From the NCBI GenBank assembly GCA_903824675.1, contig CAIJXV010000052.1:1-53491 (forward strand): a DNA stretch of 53,491 bases. Reading direction: 5' to 3'. Below the pieces are notes generated by a model. That model was not told where the DNA came from. It made no database searches and saw nothing but the letters and a program-made list of their open reading frames with translations. This DNA is from an uncultured bacterium (GTDB taxonomy: Bacteria; Verrucomicrobiota; Kiritimatiellia; CAIKKV01; CAIJXV01). Both the position numbers and the translations under genes were made by a program. Within the stretch, counting starts at the first letter, position 1; every line of letters begins with the position of its first letter. Positions 45,325-53,350 of this stretch are shown here, in pieces.

Positions 45325-46828
45325 CCGGAACGATTCAGTTGATTCGTGATTTTCATGCGTGTTTGCCTCTTTATGCGCGTAAGTTTTCAACTGCATTGCA
45401 GTACAGATTGAACGGCGGCAGAGGGCATTTAAGCTTGTCGATGATATCGAGCCACCAGGAGCGCCAAGCCGCTGGTACGGCCAATCGCAGGGTAGCCTGT
45501 CCTTGAGCTCGACTCCATACGCCCGCTCGCAAAAACAGCTTCATTCGAAGAGTTGCCAGTTCACCTTTCTCTGTCTTTCCCAGTTCCCGTTGGAGCAGCA
45601 CAACCAGATTATGAGCGACAATCGCCAACAGATGAGCGGCTTCAGTTGCCCAGAAACGCTGGCAGCACAGGCCTCGAATGCCAAACTGTCGTCCGAGTTC
45701 TTTAAGACGGTTTTCGCTATCCGCCCGACCATTGTATCGTCGCCAGACGTCCACCGGTCGGAACGAATCCGGCAGATCTGTAACCAGGGCCTGAAACCGA
45801 TACCCCGGAATATCCAGTAGAGTCTTCCCGCCCGCTTCAGGCCGTTGGGCTACCCGCTGACGGATCACTACCAGCCGTTCTCCCACCGCCGTCCAGGGGA
45901 CTTCTTGAATCTCCAGACCTTCGATCTCTGTCGGTTGCCAAAAGGAGTCATCGTGTCGGCACAACCGCTGAACGGGTTCGTTCAATCGGGCCACCAAAAT
46001 GTAGTGCGCCCCTCGCTGTCGAATCGCTTCTTTCACCCGAGCCGCGCAAAAACCGGAATCTCCCCGGACCAGTCCCACCCGAATATGTGCCGGCAACTGA
46101 TCGATGCTTTGGCTTACAAAATCCGCCGCGCCATTCGCGCAGGCACTATCGCCCCGCCTCAACCAGTATTTAACCACCATCTTCATTTCGGCGATCACTC
46201 CCACCAGCGGCCGGTGGCACGGTTTGAGCCCGGTCCGCGTATAACCGATCTGCACCCCTTCCTGGTGGCCATCCTCATGCAGCAGGGCCCACGAGTCCAC
46301 ATCCAAGGTATAGCCCTCTCTTCCCGCACTGGGCCAGTGACCGGCCATCCAACGGTTCATCCGGTTCAGGCCGTCGTTGCTCGCCTGACTGAACCCCCGG
46401 AAGAAACGGGTCAAGGTCGACTGACTCGGAATCGCTTCGATCCCCAGCACCTCGGCGACCGCCACATCCTGAGCCAGCCACCCCACCCGCGACAGCTTGT
46501 CGGCCCCGCACAGGATCCCCCCGATGAACCCCAGTCCAAGGTCGGTCGGATCATACGCATTCGGGCTCGTCGGCTTCTGGGGCAACGCCTCCGCCAACCG
46601 TTCCCGAAATCCCGTCTTATGCAAAAACTGACTCAAAACCGCCAGCCCTCCATAGGCCGTTACCCGTTGATCCGTGAATCCCAGCCGAAGAGTCTCGTTG
46701 CCTTTTCGCGTGCTGATGTTTACAGTCACCAGTTGGTGAGTGCCGTCGGTGTCTTGATGTGTATGGTTATTCATAGTTCCCATTACACAAGCCCACGGCC
46801 TCACCTTTTGTCAACTGAATCGTTCCGG
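45325..46828 (-). mobile_element. IS1380-like insertion sequence (1504 bp) with TIRs and 5-bp target duplication
   Basis: Perfect 18-bp terminal inverted repeats: CCGGAACGATTCAGTTGA at 45325-45342 and its complement at 46811-46828. CTTAG flanks both sides (45320-45324 and 46829-46833) as a target-site duplication. It encodes one transposase on the minus strand. Intact TIRs, TSD and transposase suggest a recent, possibly active insertion. IS1380 assignment is from the transposase; TSDs of 4-5 bp suit that family. Confidence 0.93.
45371..46774 (-). CDS. IS1380-family DDE transposase
   Basis: 467-residue transposase (DDE group 1). Segments seen: RLGFTDQRVTAYGGLAVLSQF, PSQSTLTRFFRGFSQ, the DDE residues in YTLDVDSWALLHEDG, GLVRGDSGFCAARVKEA and YNGRADSENRLKELGRQFGI, and the tail KLKCPLPPFNLYCNA. 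Start taken at ATG 46774 with GGGA just upstream; ATG 46783 and GTG 46804 are alternatives. Complete, no lesion visible. Confidence 0.9.
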   Translation of the reverse strand: MNNHTHQDTDGTHQLVTVNISTRKGNETLRLGFTDQRVTAYGGLAVLSQFLHKTGFRERLAEALPQKPTSPNAYDPTDLGLGFIGGILCGADKLSRVGWLAQDVAVAEVLGIEAIPSQSTLTRFFRGFSQASNDGLNRMNRWMAGHWPSAGREGYTLDVDSWALLHEDGHQEGVQIGYTRTGLKPCHRPLVGVIAEMKMVVKYWLRRGDSACANGAADFVSQSIDQLPAHIRVGLVRGDSGFCAARVKEAIRQRGAHYILVARLNEPVQRLCRHDDSFWQPTEIEGLEIQEVPWTAVGERLVVIRQRVAQRPEAGGKTLLDIPGYRFQALVTDLPDSFRPVDVWRRYNGRADSENRLKELGRQFGIRGLCCQRFWATEAAHLLAIVAHNLVVLLQRELGKTEKGELATLRMKLFLRAGVWSRAQGQATLRLAVPAAWRSWWLDIIDKLKCPLPPFNLYCNAVENLRA

Positions 46829-48953
46829 CTTAGTGGCCTATATCATCATACTGCTCCAAAAAGCGAAACAGACCGCGGTTGAACTGGCCTATAAGACCAT
46901 GATTCAGAACGCCCAATCGAATACCTCGTCTGAGGGGATGCTGGCGGTCAATCAGGCGGGCCAGATCCTTTCCTTTAACAAGCGTTTCGGCGAAATGTGG
47001 CGGATCCCCCAACCGATTCTGGATTCAAGAGACAATCAGAAACTGCTGGATTTCATCTCGAGCCAATTGAAGTATCCGGAAGAATTCAAACGCAGTGTCC
47101 TGTACCTATACCAGCACCCCGAGAAAAAAAGCGAAGATGAAATCGAATTGCTCGACGAACGACATTTTGAACAATATTCATCGCCCTTGACCGGCGAGCA
47201 AGGTGACTATTTGGGACGTATCTGGTTCTTTGAAGACATGACGTTAAGACGGATTCTATTAACAAAGGTCGTTGAGAGTGAAGAACAGGTTCGCCATCTG
47301 CTCAACTCGACCGCTGAAGCGATCTATGGCATCAACGCGCAGGGCAACTGCACCTTTGTCAATCCCGCCTGTCTTCAAATATTGGGTTACGCCACGGCCC
47401 AGCCATTGATCGGCCGGAACATGCATTCCCTCATCCATCACACCCATGCCGATGGCCGGCCCATGCCGGAGGCCGAATGCCAGATTTTCAAGGCCGTGCG
47501 AGATGGGCGTGAAACGCATCAGGACACTGAAATTTTCTGGAAAGCCGATGGCACCAGCTTCGCCGCTGAATATTGGGCGCATCCCCAGACCGTGGATGGC
47601 CAACTGGTCGGCGCGGTCATTACGTTCTTCGATATCACGAACCGCAAACGCGTGGAGATGGCGCTTCGCGTGAGCGAGGAACGCTACCGTCAGTTGGCCG
47701 ATCAAAGCCGAACCGTTGTCTGGGAGGTCGACCCCACCGGCCTCTATACCTACGTCAGCGATGCGGCTACAAAGATTTGGGGCTACCGGCCCCACGAACT
47801 GGTCGGATATCTGCATTTCTACGACTTGCATCCCGAAGAAGGCCGGGCGGAATTCAAGGCGGCGGCGTTCGAGATCTTCAGTCAAAAGGGATCTTTTTAT
47901 AACCTGGAAAACGCCATGGACACCCTCGATGGCCGCCGAATATGGGTTTCCACCAACGGACTTCCCCGGCTCGGACCGGATGGGGAATTACTGGGTTATC
48001 GCGGCGCGGATACCGATATCACGGAGCGAAAGCAGATCGAGTCTTTGCTGGTTGTGGAGCGGCGCCGGATTTCAGACATTCTGGAAAGCACCCATGTGGG
48101 AACCTGGGAATGGCAGGTCCAAACCGGCGAAACCGTATTCAACGAACGGTGGGCGGAAATCATCGGCTATACCCTCGCCGAACTCGACCCGACGGAGATC
48201 GACACCTGGGCCCGATTTGTTCATCCGGACGACCTGAACGAGTCTAATGCGTTGCTTCAAAAAAACCTCCGCAAGGAAACGCCCTATTACGAATGTGACG
48301 TTCGCATGCGGCATAAAACCGGGAAGTGGGTATGGGTCCACGTCCGGGGTAAAACGGTAACCTGGTCCCCGGATGGGCGGCCCCTGCTGATCTGCGGAAC
48401 CCACCAGGATATCACCGATCGAAAACTGGCCGAAGAGCAGATCCGCCACATGGCGACCCACGACGGGTTGACCGACCTGCCCAGCCTGAAATTGGCCGAA
48501 GACCGTTTGGCCATGGCCGTAAGCACCGCCCACCGGAACCATAAAATGGCGGCCGCCCTGTTTATCGATCTGGATGGATTCAAGGCGGTGAATGACACCT
48601 TTGGCCATGAAGCCGGAGACCTGGTACTCAAGGAAGTGGCCCGACGCCTGCGGACCCGTGTGCGCGAAACCGATACAGTCGCCCGAATCGGAGGCGATGA
48701 GTTTCTCGTCATTCTACCCGATCTCCAAACCCGGGAAAACGCGTCCGCCGTTGCGGAAACGATTATCCGGCTCTTGTCCCAGCCCATCCTGATCAATGAA
48801 CGTCCGGTCACCATTGGCGCGAGTATCGGCATCGCGCTTTACCCCGTCGACGCCCAGGACGTCCAAAGTCTGATCAAACTGGCCGATAACGCCATGTATC
48901 AAATTAAAAATTCTGGCAAAAACGGGTATGCCTTCGTTCAAATCGCACCCTGA

Positions 48954-49962
48954 TTCGGGTTCGGAACGGGGTTGCGATCGCACCGGCACGCAGAGAGGGA
49001 CGAAGGGGAGACGGGGTATGCCTACCGTCTTGAGCTGACCGATGGGCGAATTGTCGGCTTTCCAGAACTTAAAAATGCGCCACCTTTGGGGCCGTTCACA
49101 AAGCCCCTAAGATCGCAAGACGGCCAACGAACAACGGCTGAGGCGCGTGGTGTTTCCCTTAATCTCTCTTTAGGAACCGCCAGATAACCCAAGGCAAAAA
49201 CGGCGGGGACCGCCGTGTCCAGCCAGCCATCCCAAATAATGTGGGAGCCGGACTCCGCTCCGGCGATTCTTCTGTCCCCCCCCATCAAAGAACGGCGCTC
49301 TTGCGCGCCTACTACCAAAGCATAAGTGTTCAGGATCCCGGGCTTGTAGTAGCGCCGCGTGAGGCGCGTGGTGTTTTTTCTTATCCGTGCCCTGGAGGGC
49401 GAGGCTGCGACGAGCCGTCTTAGCGGAGAGTTTTGCAAGAGGCCCAAGAGAGAACAAATCCGGCCGGATCTTCACCACCGGGGTAAGGATCCCCCTCACC
49501 CCACCCCTCCTCTGGCCTGCGAAGCCACTCAGGCGAAGAAGGCCCCCGCACCGGAGGGAGGGAGTAGCCCTTTATGGATTGCGGCAGTGCACTGCCGCCT
49601 TTCCCGGGGCGCAGTGCACTGCGCCCTCCATCAAAGCGGGACAGAAGTCCCGCAGTCCAAAATGATGAGGGGGAACCTTGGCGATGGGCTAGATACTGAG
49701 ATCACTGGACGAATTCTTCCCGTGTCCTCCCAGCTCCATCCATAAACCAACGCGGGCCGAGTTTGCACGTCGCGTGCAAAGGCGGCCCGTATCCATGCCA
49801 TCCGTACCATCCGTGGCTAATCTCTTTCGCGCCTTCCGCGTGTTTCGTAGTTAATCGCTTCCATCCGTGGTTCATCCGTACCATCCGTCCCATCCGTGGT
49901 TAGGTCCCCAAGCCTCCACAAAAAACTGGCCCTCCACCCCCCTTTCAGGCACTCTGGCAATC
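48954..49962. repeat. gene-free hairpin-repeat island with ATCCGT-rich stretch
   Basis: No convincing gene in about 1 kb. Contents: partial R2 (49141-49155); hairpin ACGGCGG/CCGCCGT (49200-49216); GCCGGA/TCCGGC (49247-49264); full R2 with a T6 tail (49346-49378); the 18-bp palindromes GCGGCAGTGCACTGCCGC and GGCGCAGTGCACTGCGCC (49576-49624); and an irregular array of CCATCCGT/TACCATCCGT units (49795-49900). 49145-49270 duplicates 41975-42100. Confidence 0.8.
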
Positions 49963-51645
49963 ATGAAAGCGGCTAATCAACCCATTCCCGCCCCGACGGA
50001 CGCCGATGCGCCTCGCCGCGAGTTCTGGTCCCTCCTGATCGCCCGCCTGCTTTTGTTCCTCATGCCGATCGCCACCGGCTGCTATGCCTTGTGGATCGGT
50101 CAGGATGTGAGTTGGGATCTGCGCAATTATCATTTCTATAACCCCTTCGCCTTCCTCACCGGCCGCATGGGACAGGATGTCGCCGTCGCTCATGTCGCCA
50201 CCTATTATAATCCCCTCATGCACCTGCCGTTCTACTGGGCGGTGACCTCCCTGCCGCCCAAAGCCGTGGGCTTCCTGCTCGGACTGATGTCGGGCTTCAA
50301 TGGCTGGGCGCTCTATGGAATTGCCCGGCAGACGATTCAGCTCGAACGACGGACCCTGACCGTCTGGGTCTGCCTGGCGACGGCCTGGGTCGGCCTGCTC
50401 GGCGCCATGAATCTGGCCGAGATCGGCACCAGCTATGGCGACAATCTCCTGAGCCTGCCGGTCCTGGCCGCGATCTGGCTGATCCTGCGCTATCGCGACC
50501 GGCTCAGCGCCTCCCTGCGATCCGCTTGGCCCATTGTCGCGACGGCCGGATTTCTGACCGGCGCCGTCGTGGGCCTGAAATTACCCATGGCGGTCTACGC
50601 CGTGGCGTTCTGTGTGGCGTTTTTAGGGTTAAACCTGCCCTTCCAGCGCCGGTGCCAACTGGCCTTCATCTTTGGGCTGGGAGTTTTAGCCGGAATGGCC
50701 CTGACCGGCGGCTTCTGGATGCTGGAGATGTGGCACCGTTTCCGCAATCCGCTCTTTCCCTATTTCAACCAATATTTCCAATCGCCCTGGGGCGCCATCG
50801 GCTCCTATCGCGATGAACGCTTTATTCCCATCGGTTGGAAACAGGAATGGCTGTTCCCCATCGCGTTCAATCTCAATCCACTGCAAGTCGGCGAAGTGGT
50901 GTTCCGGGATCTGCGATTGCCGCTGCTCTACCTTCTTTTGCTGGTCCTGCTCGGCCAGGTTCTCTGTCAGCAATTGAAGCGACGTAAAAACGCATCGGCG
51001 ACCGAGAGTGGGCCGCCCTTGACCGGATTCTTTGTCATCTTCCTGGTCGTCGCATTCGTCCTCTGGATGAAGATGTTCGCCGTCTATCGCTACGCGATGA
51101 TCTGCGACTTCCTTGCGCCCCTGACGATCGTCCTGGTCCTGGGCACCCTCGTGCGCGACCCGCGCAGGCAATTGCTGTTTGCGTTGATCGGCCTGGTTTG
51201 CCTGGTGGTCACCGTCCAGCCCGGCAACTGGGGCCGACGCGCCTGGTCGAAAGATTACTTTGATGTGCACGTACCGGCGATCCCGGATCCCCAGCACACG
51301 ATAATTCTCGTGGCAGGCCATGACTCAATGGCCTACATGATCCCCTTTTTCCCGCCGCAAGTGCGCTTCCTGCGCATCCAGGGATATTCGACCGGACCGT
51401 CACCGACGCCGAACGAAACCGATCGGCACATGATGCGGATCCTGGCCGGACATAAAGGCCCGATATTGATCCTCTACCGGAGTTACGAAGAATGGAACGC
51501 CCTCAACGCGTTGAAGTTTCATGGATTAAAACTGGACCCAACGAATCGCCAGCGCTTCGCACCAGGAATCGAGCCCCAGCCAGAACACCCCTATTTCCTC
51601 TGCCCGGTAAAGGACGGGGTGGCACCCGTCCCTCCCTTGTATTAA
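49963..51645 (+). CDS. polytopic membrane protein, GT-C glycosyltransferase-like
   Basis: 560 residues with about 11 hydrophobic helices. TM1 (LLIARLLLFLMPIATGCYAL) is followed by an acidic loop DVSWDLRNYHFYNPFAFLTGR. Next come ALYGIARQTIQL, ATAGFLTGAVVGLKLPMAVY, FWMLEMWHRFRNPLFPYFNQ and MKMFAVYRYAMICDFLAPLT, and a soluble C-domain (IILVAGHDSMAYMIPFF). An acidic pair in the first periplasmic loop and the Arg/Tyr-rich loop before a late TM resemble lipid-phosphate-sugar transferases of the GT-C fold, but I cannot name the family. ATG 49963; frame upstream is repeat DNA. Stands alone between repeat islands. Confidence 0.7.
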   Translation: MKAANQPIPAPTDADAPRREFWSLLIARLLLFLMPIATGCYALWIGQDVSWDLRNYHFYNPFAFLTGRMGQDVAVAHVATYYNPLMHLPFYWAVTSLPPKAVGFLLGLMSGFNGWALYGIARQTIQLERRTLTVWVCLATAWVGLLGAMNLAEIGTSYGDNLLSLPVLAAIWLILRYRDRLSASLRSAWPIVATAGFLTGAVVGLKLPMAVYAVAFCVAFLGLNLPFQRRCQLAFIFGLGVLAGMALTGGFWMLEMWHRFRNPLFPYFNQYFQSPWGAIGSYRDERFIPIGWKQEWLFPIAFNLNPLQVGEVVFRDLRLPLLYLLLLVLLGQVLCQQLKRRKNASATESGPPLTGFFVIFLVVAFVLWMKMFAVYRYAMICDFLAPLTIVLVLGTLVRDPRRQLLFALIGLVCLVVTVQPGNWGRRAWSKDYFDVHVPAIPDPQHTIILVAGHDSMAYMIPFFPPQVRFLRIQGYSTGPSPTPNETDRHMMRILAGHKGPILILYRSYEEWNALNALKFHGLKLDPTNRQRFAPGIEPQPEHPYFLCPVKDGVAPVPPLY

Positions 51646-52176
51646 ACAGATGGGTTATCTCCGAAATTGGGAGGGTCGGGTGACACCCCGACCGCCTTCA
51701 GGCAATTCTTTCACAGCTTCTATGGGCTGGCCTCCAAGGGGATTATGGATTGCGGCAGTTCAAGGATCCGGGTTTGTAGTAGCGCCGCATGAGGCGCGTG
51801 GTGTTCCCCTTAGAATATCAATTATCAAGGGTTGACCCTGAATCCCCCCGTCACGAGAAAAAGCGGCAGTGAACTGCCGCACTCCAAGGTGAATACCAAT
51901 ACCATGGCCCTCGTTTCCTTCTGCCAGTAAAGCCAGACCTATGGGCTGGCTTCCAAGAGGATTATGGATTGCGGCAGTTCACTGCCGCTTTTTCCACGGC
52001 GCAGTGCAAGGATCCGGGTTTGTAGTAGCGCCGCAAGAGGCGCGTGATGTTTCCCCGTATTCTATCCGTGTCATCAGTACCATCTGCGGCGCATGTAGGG
52101 TTATACCCCATCGCAGATGGCCAAGCCATTTCGTATTCTGCACTCAAGAAGAACATCTAGAAAAAGGAGAACGACC
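51646..52176. repeat. hairpin-repeat island upstream of the small stress cassette
   Basis: No gene apart from shadows. Modules: R2 (51774-51796) with truncated R3 before it; R3 hairpin GCGGCAGTGAACTGCCGC (51864-51881); R1 (51930-51952); R3 variant GCGGCAGTTCACTGCCGC (51971-51988); R2 again (52022-52044). 51857-51952 is nearly identical to 52907-53002. Confidence 0.85.
52081..52119. repeat. nested inverted repeat upstream of DUF3309 gene
   Basis: Outer arms CATCTGCG (52081-52088) and CGCAGATG (52112-52119); inner arms GGGT (52098-52101) and ACCC (52105-52108) around TAT. It ends 57 bp before the DUF3309 ATG. May be a structured leader, operator or just another repeat. Confidence 0.5.
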
Positions 52177-52335
52177 ATGAGTGTTGGAACGATTCTATTG
52201 ATTGTGCTTATTCTCTTCCTCGTGGGCGCATTACCCACCTGGCCTCACAGCAAAAATTGGGGTTACTATCCAAGCGGCGGGTTGGGCCTTGTGGTTCTGA
52301 TCCTGGTCATATTGCTTCTTTTGGGTCGGATTTAA
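52177..52335 (+). CDS. DUF3309 family small membrane protein
   Basis: 52 residues. Two hydrophobic helices (ILLIVLILFLVGALPTW and GLVVLILVILLLLGRI) flank PHSKNWGYYPSGGLG, the family hallmark. Function unknown; members are common in Proteobacteria, often near stress genes. Strong ribosome site AAGGAGA 7 nt before ATG 52177. First gene of a three-gene small-protein cassette. Confidence 0.93.
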   Translation: MSVGTILLIVLILFLVGALPTWPHSKNWGYYPSGGLGLVVLILVILLLLGRI

Positions 52336-52404
52336 CGGGCAAACGCAACGAACCGCCGGTTTGGAGTAGACCACGGCCGGCAAGAATAAGAATCGGGATG
52401 GGTT

Positions 52405-52521
52405 ATGAATACGAGAAGATATCTGCGCACGACAATGATGCTGTTACTCTTGGTCTCAGCCTGCCTGCTGCTTTCGGGATGTGTGATCTTTGGCGGGGAC
52501 CACTTTCTGTGGTTCGGCTAG
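52405..52521 (+). CDS. 38-residue putative micro-lipoprotein
   Basis: ATG 52405 to TAG 52521. MNTRRYLRTT gives a basic n-region, MMLLLLVSACLLL the hydrophobic core, and LLSGC a lipobox with Cys26, followed by only VIFGGDHFLWFG. A GGGATGGG stretch lies upstream. Composition and lipobox resemble entericidin-like micro-lipoproteins, but the mature peptide (13 residues) is not recognisable. It sits between DUF3309 and CsbD genes on the same strand. Confidence 0.65.
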   Translation: MNTRRYLRTTMMLLLLVSACLLLSGCVIFGGDHFLWFG

Positions 52522-52602
52522 GGTTTCACTTCGGAGTCAAGCATCGGCCCATCGCGTAGAGATGGGGATGACAGGCATTTTACAAAACACGGAGTCGAAA
52601 TC

Positions 52603-52785
52603 ATGAAGGGTTCAACAGAGGTAGTGAAGGGTCGCCTGGAGGAAGCGGCGGGCGCTCTGACAGGAAACAACAAGTTGCGCGCCAAGGGGCAGACGCATCA
52701 GGCCGTTGGCCACCTCAAGCAAGCGGTCGAAACGGGTGTCCGGCAGATCAAAGAGGCCGCCCGGAGGATCAGGGACAACGCCTAA
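52603..52785 (+). CDS. CsbD family stress-response protein
   Basis: 60-residue, highly charged helical protein: KGSTEVVKGRLEEAAGALTG, NNKLRAKGQTHQAVGHLKQA, then VETGVRQIKEAARRIRDN. The first 35 residues match the CsbD pattern (K-G-x-x-E-x-x-G-x-A-x-G). CsbD proteins are general-stress proteins of unknown biochemistry, usually cytoplasmic. GGAG lies 8 nt upstream of the ATG. Immediately followed by a hairpin-repeat island. Confidence 0.93.
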   Translation: MKGSTEVVKGRLEEAAGALTGNNKLRAKGQTHQAVGHLKQAVETGVRQIKEAARRIRDNA

Positions 52786-52786
52786 G

Positions 52787-53086
52787 TGTTCAGGATCCAG
52801 GCTTGTAGTAGCGCCGCATGAGGCGCGTGGTGTTTTTTCTTATCCGTGCCATGGAGGGCGAGGCTGCGATGAGCCGTCTGAGTGGGCGCCGTTCACTGCA
52901 GCACGAGAAAAAGCGGCAGTGAACTGCCGCACTCCAAGGTGAATACCAATACCATGGCTCTCGTTCTTTTCTGCAAGTAAAGCCAGACCTATGGGCTGGC
53001 TTACGGAAAGCAGCCACGCGATACGCGTGGCTGTACTGGGGATATCCGTGTCATCCGCGGCTGCCCCGCTCCAGAGCGGGGTTAAC
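52787..53086. repeat. hairpin-repeat island downstream of the stress cassette
   Basis: R2 (52804-52826) with T6 tail, R3 GCGGCAGTGAACTGCCGC (52914-52931), R1 (52980-53002), then module P with arms CAGCCACGCG and CGCGTGGCTG around ATA (53011-53033) and CTGTACTGGGG. The R1-P pair is the inverse of the unit at 1-195. The R2 hairpin plus T run directly after csbD could act as its terminator. No gene seen. Confidence 0.85.
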
Positions 53087-53350
53087 TCAGTTGGCGGGCG
53101 GGATCTTCGATTGAAGCAGTTTGTTGGCTTTCAGGAAATCCACCATGGCGTCGGCGACCAGCTTATTGGCTTCCGGGGTCAGGTGCACGCCGTCTTTGTT
53201 CATGATGCCTTCCTTCTTCTTTTTCTGGATCTGCTTCCTCAGAAACTGGTCCAGGTCGAATAAGGGACATCCGAGGCGTTTTGCCACTTCGCGCGTTTTC
53301 TTCCGATAGCCTTCGACAAACTTGTCGGTTCCGCCCAGTTTTTTATAGTA
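53087..53350 (-). pseudogene. C-terminal fragment of an SGNH/GDSL hydrolase, cut by an IS3-type element
   Basis: About 87 residues remain: SYYKKLGGTDKFVEGYRKKT, KRLGCPLFDLDQFLRKQI and DGVHLTPEANKLVADAMVDF. The DGVHLT block carries the Asp and His of the SGNH catalytic site. The coding sequence is replaced upstream of 53350 by the end of an insertion element, so the N-terminal Ser region is missing here and may lie beyond the window. A possible esterase of carbohydrate side groups, by family. Confidence 0.75.

Larger units (their letters stand above)
44478..48953 (+). pseudogene. CHASE-PAS(x4)-GGDEF sensor diguanylate cyclase, split by an IS element
   Basis: The 5' part (44478 to 45324) encodes TM1 (LPLLIGILLCMLVILVGMRL), a periplasmic CHASE-like sensor with DDPGLQALEWIDKDYYARWV and MTSPVGLRQGGKGLLVYFPI, and the start of TM2 (LPYLAVFIGILLSLL). 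The 3' part (46829 to 48953) encodes the rest of TM2 (VAYIIILL), four PAS modules (endings such as GAVITFFDITNRKR, YRGADTDITERKQ, ICGTHQDITDRKLAE) and GGDEF. The active site ARIGGDEFLVI is intact, with an RxxD inhibitory site (RETD) five residues before it. Removing 45325-46833 joins LLSLL to VAYII in frame, giving 988 residues. The allele is presumably inactive, though the 3' part could be expressed alone. Confidence 0.9.

Noticed and set aside
44478-45506. CHASE protein as a complete 342-residue gene
   Set aside because: Codons after 45324 are the IS end read out of context; the second TM helix and signalling domains lie beyond the insertion.
48954-49960. tRNA or other structured RNA gene in the long gaps
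   Set aside because: No T-arm GTTCGAATC-like signature or cloverleaf-compatible layout was found; the hairpins are simple repeats.
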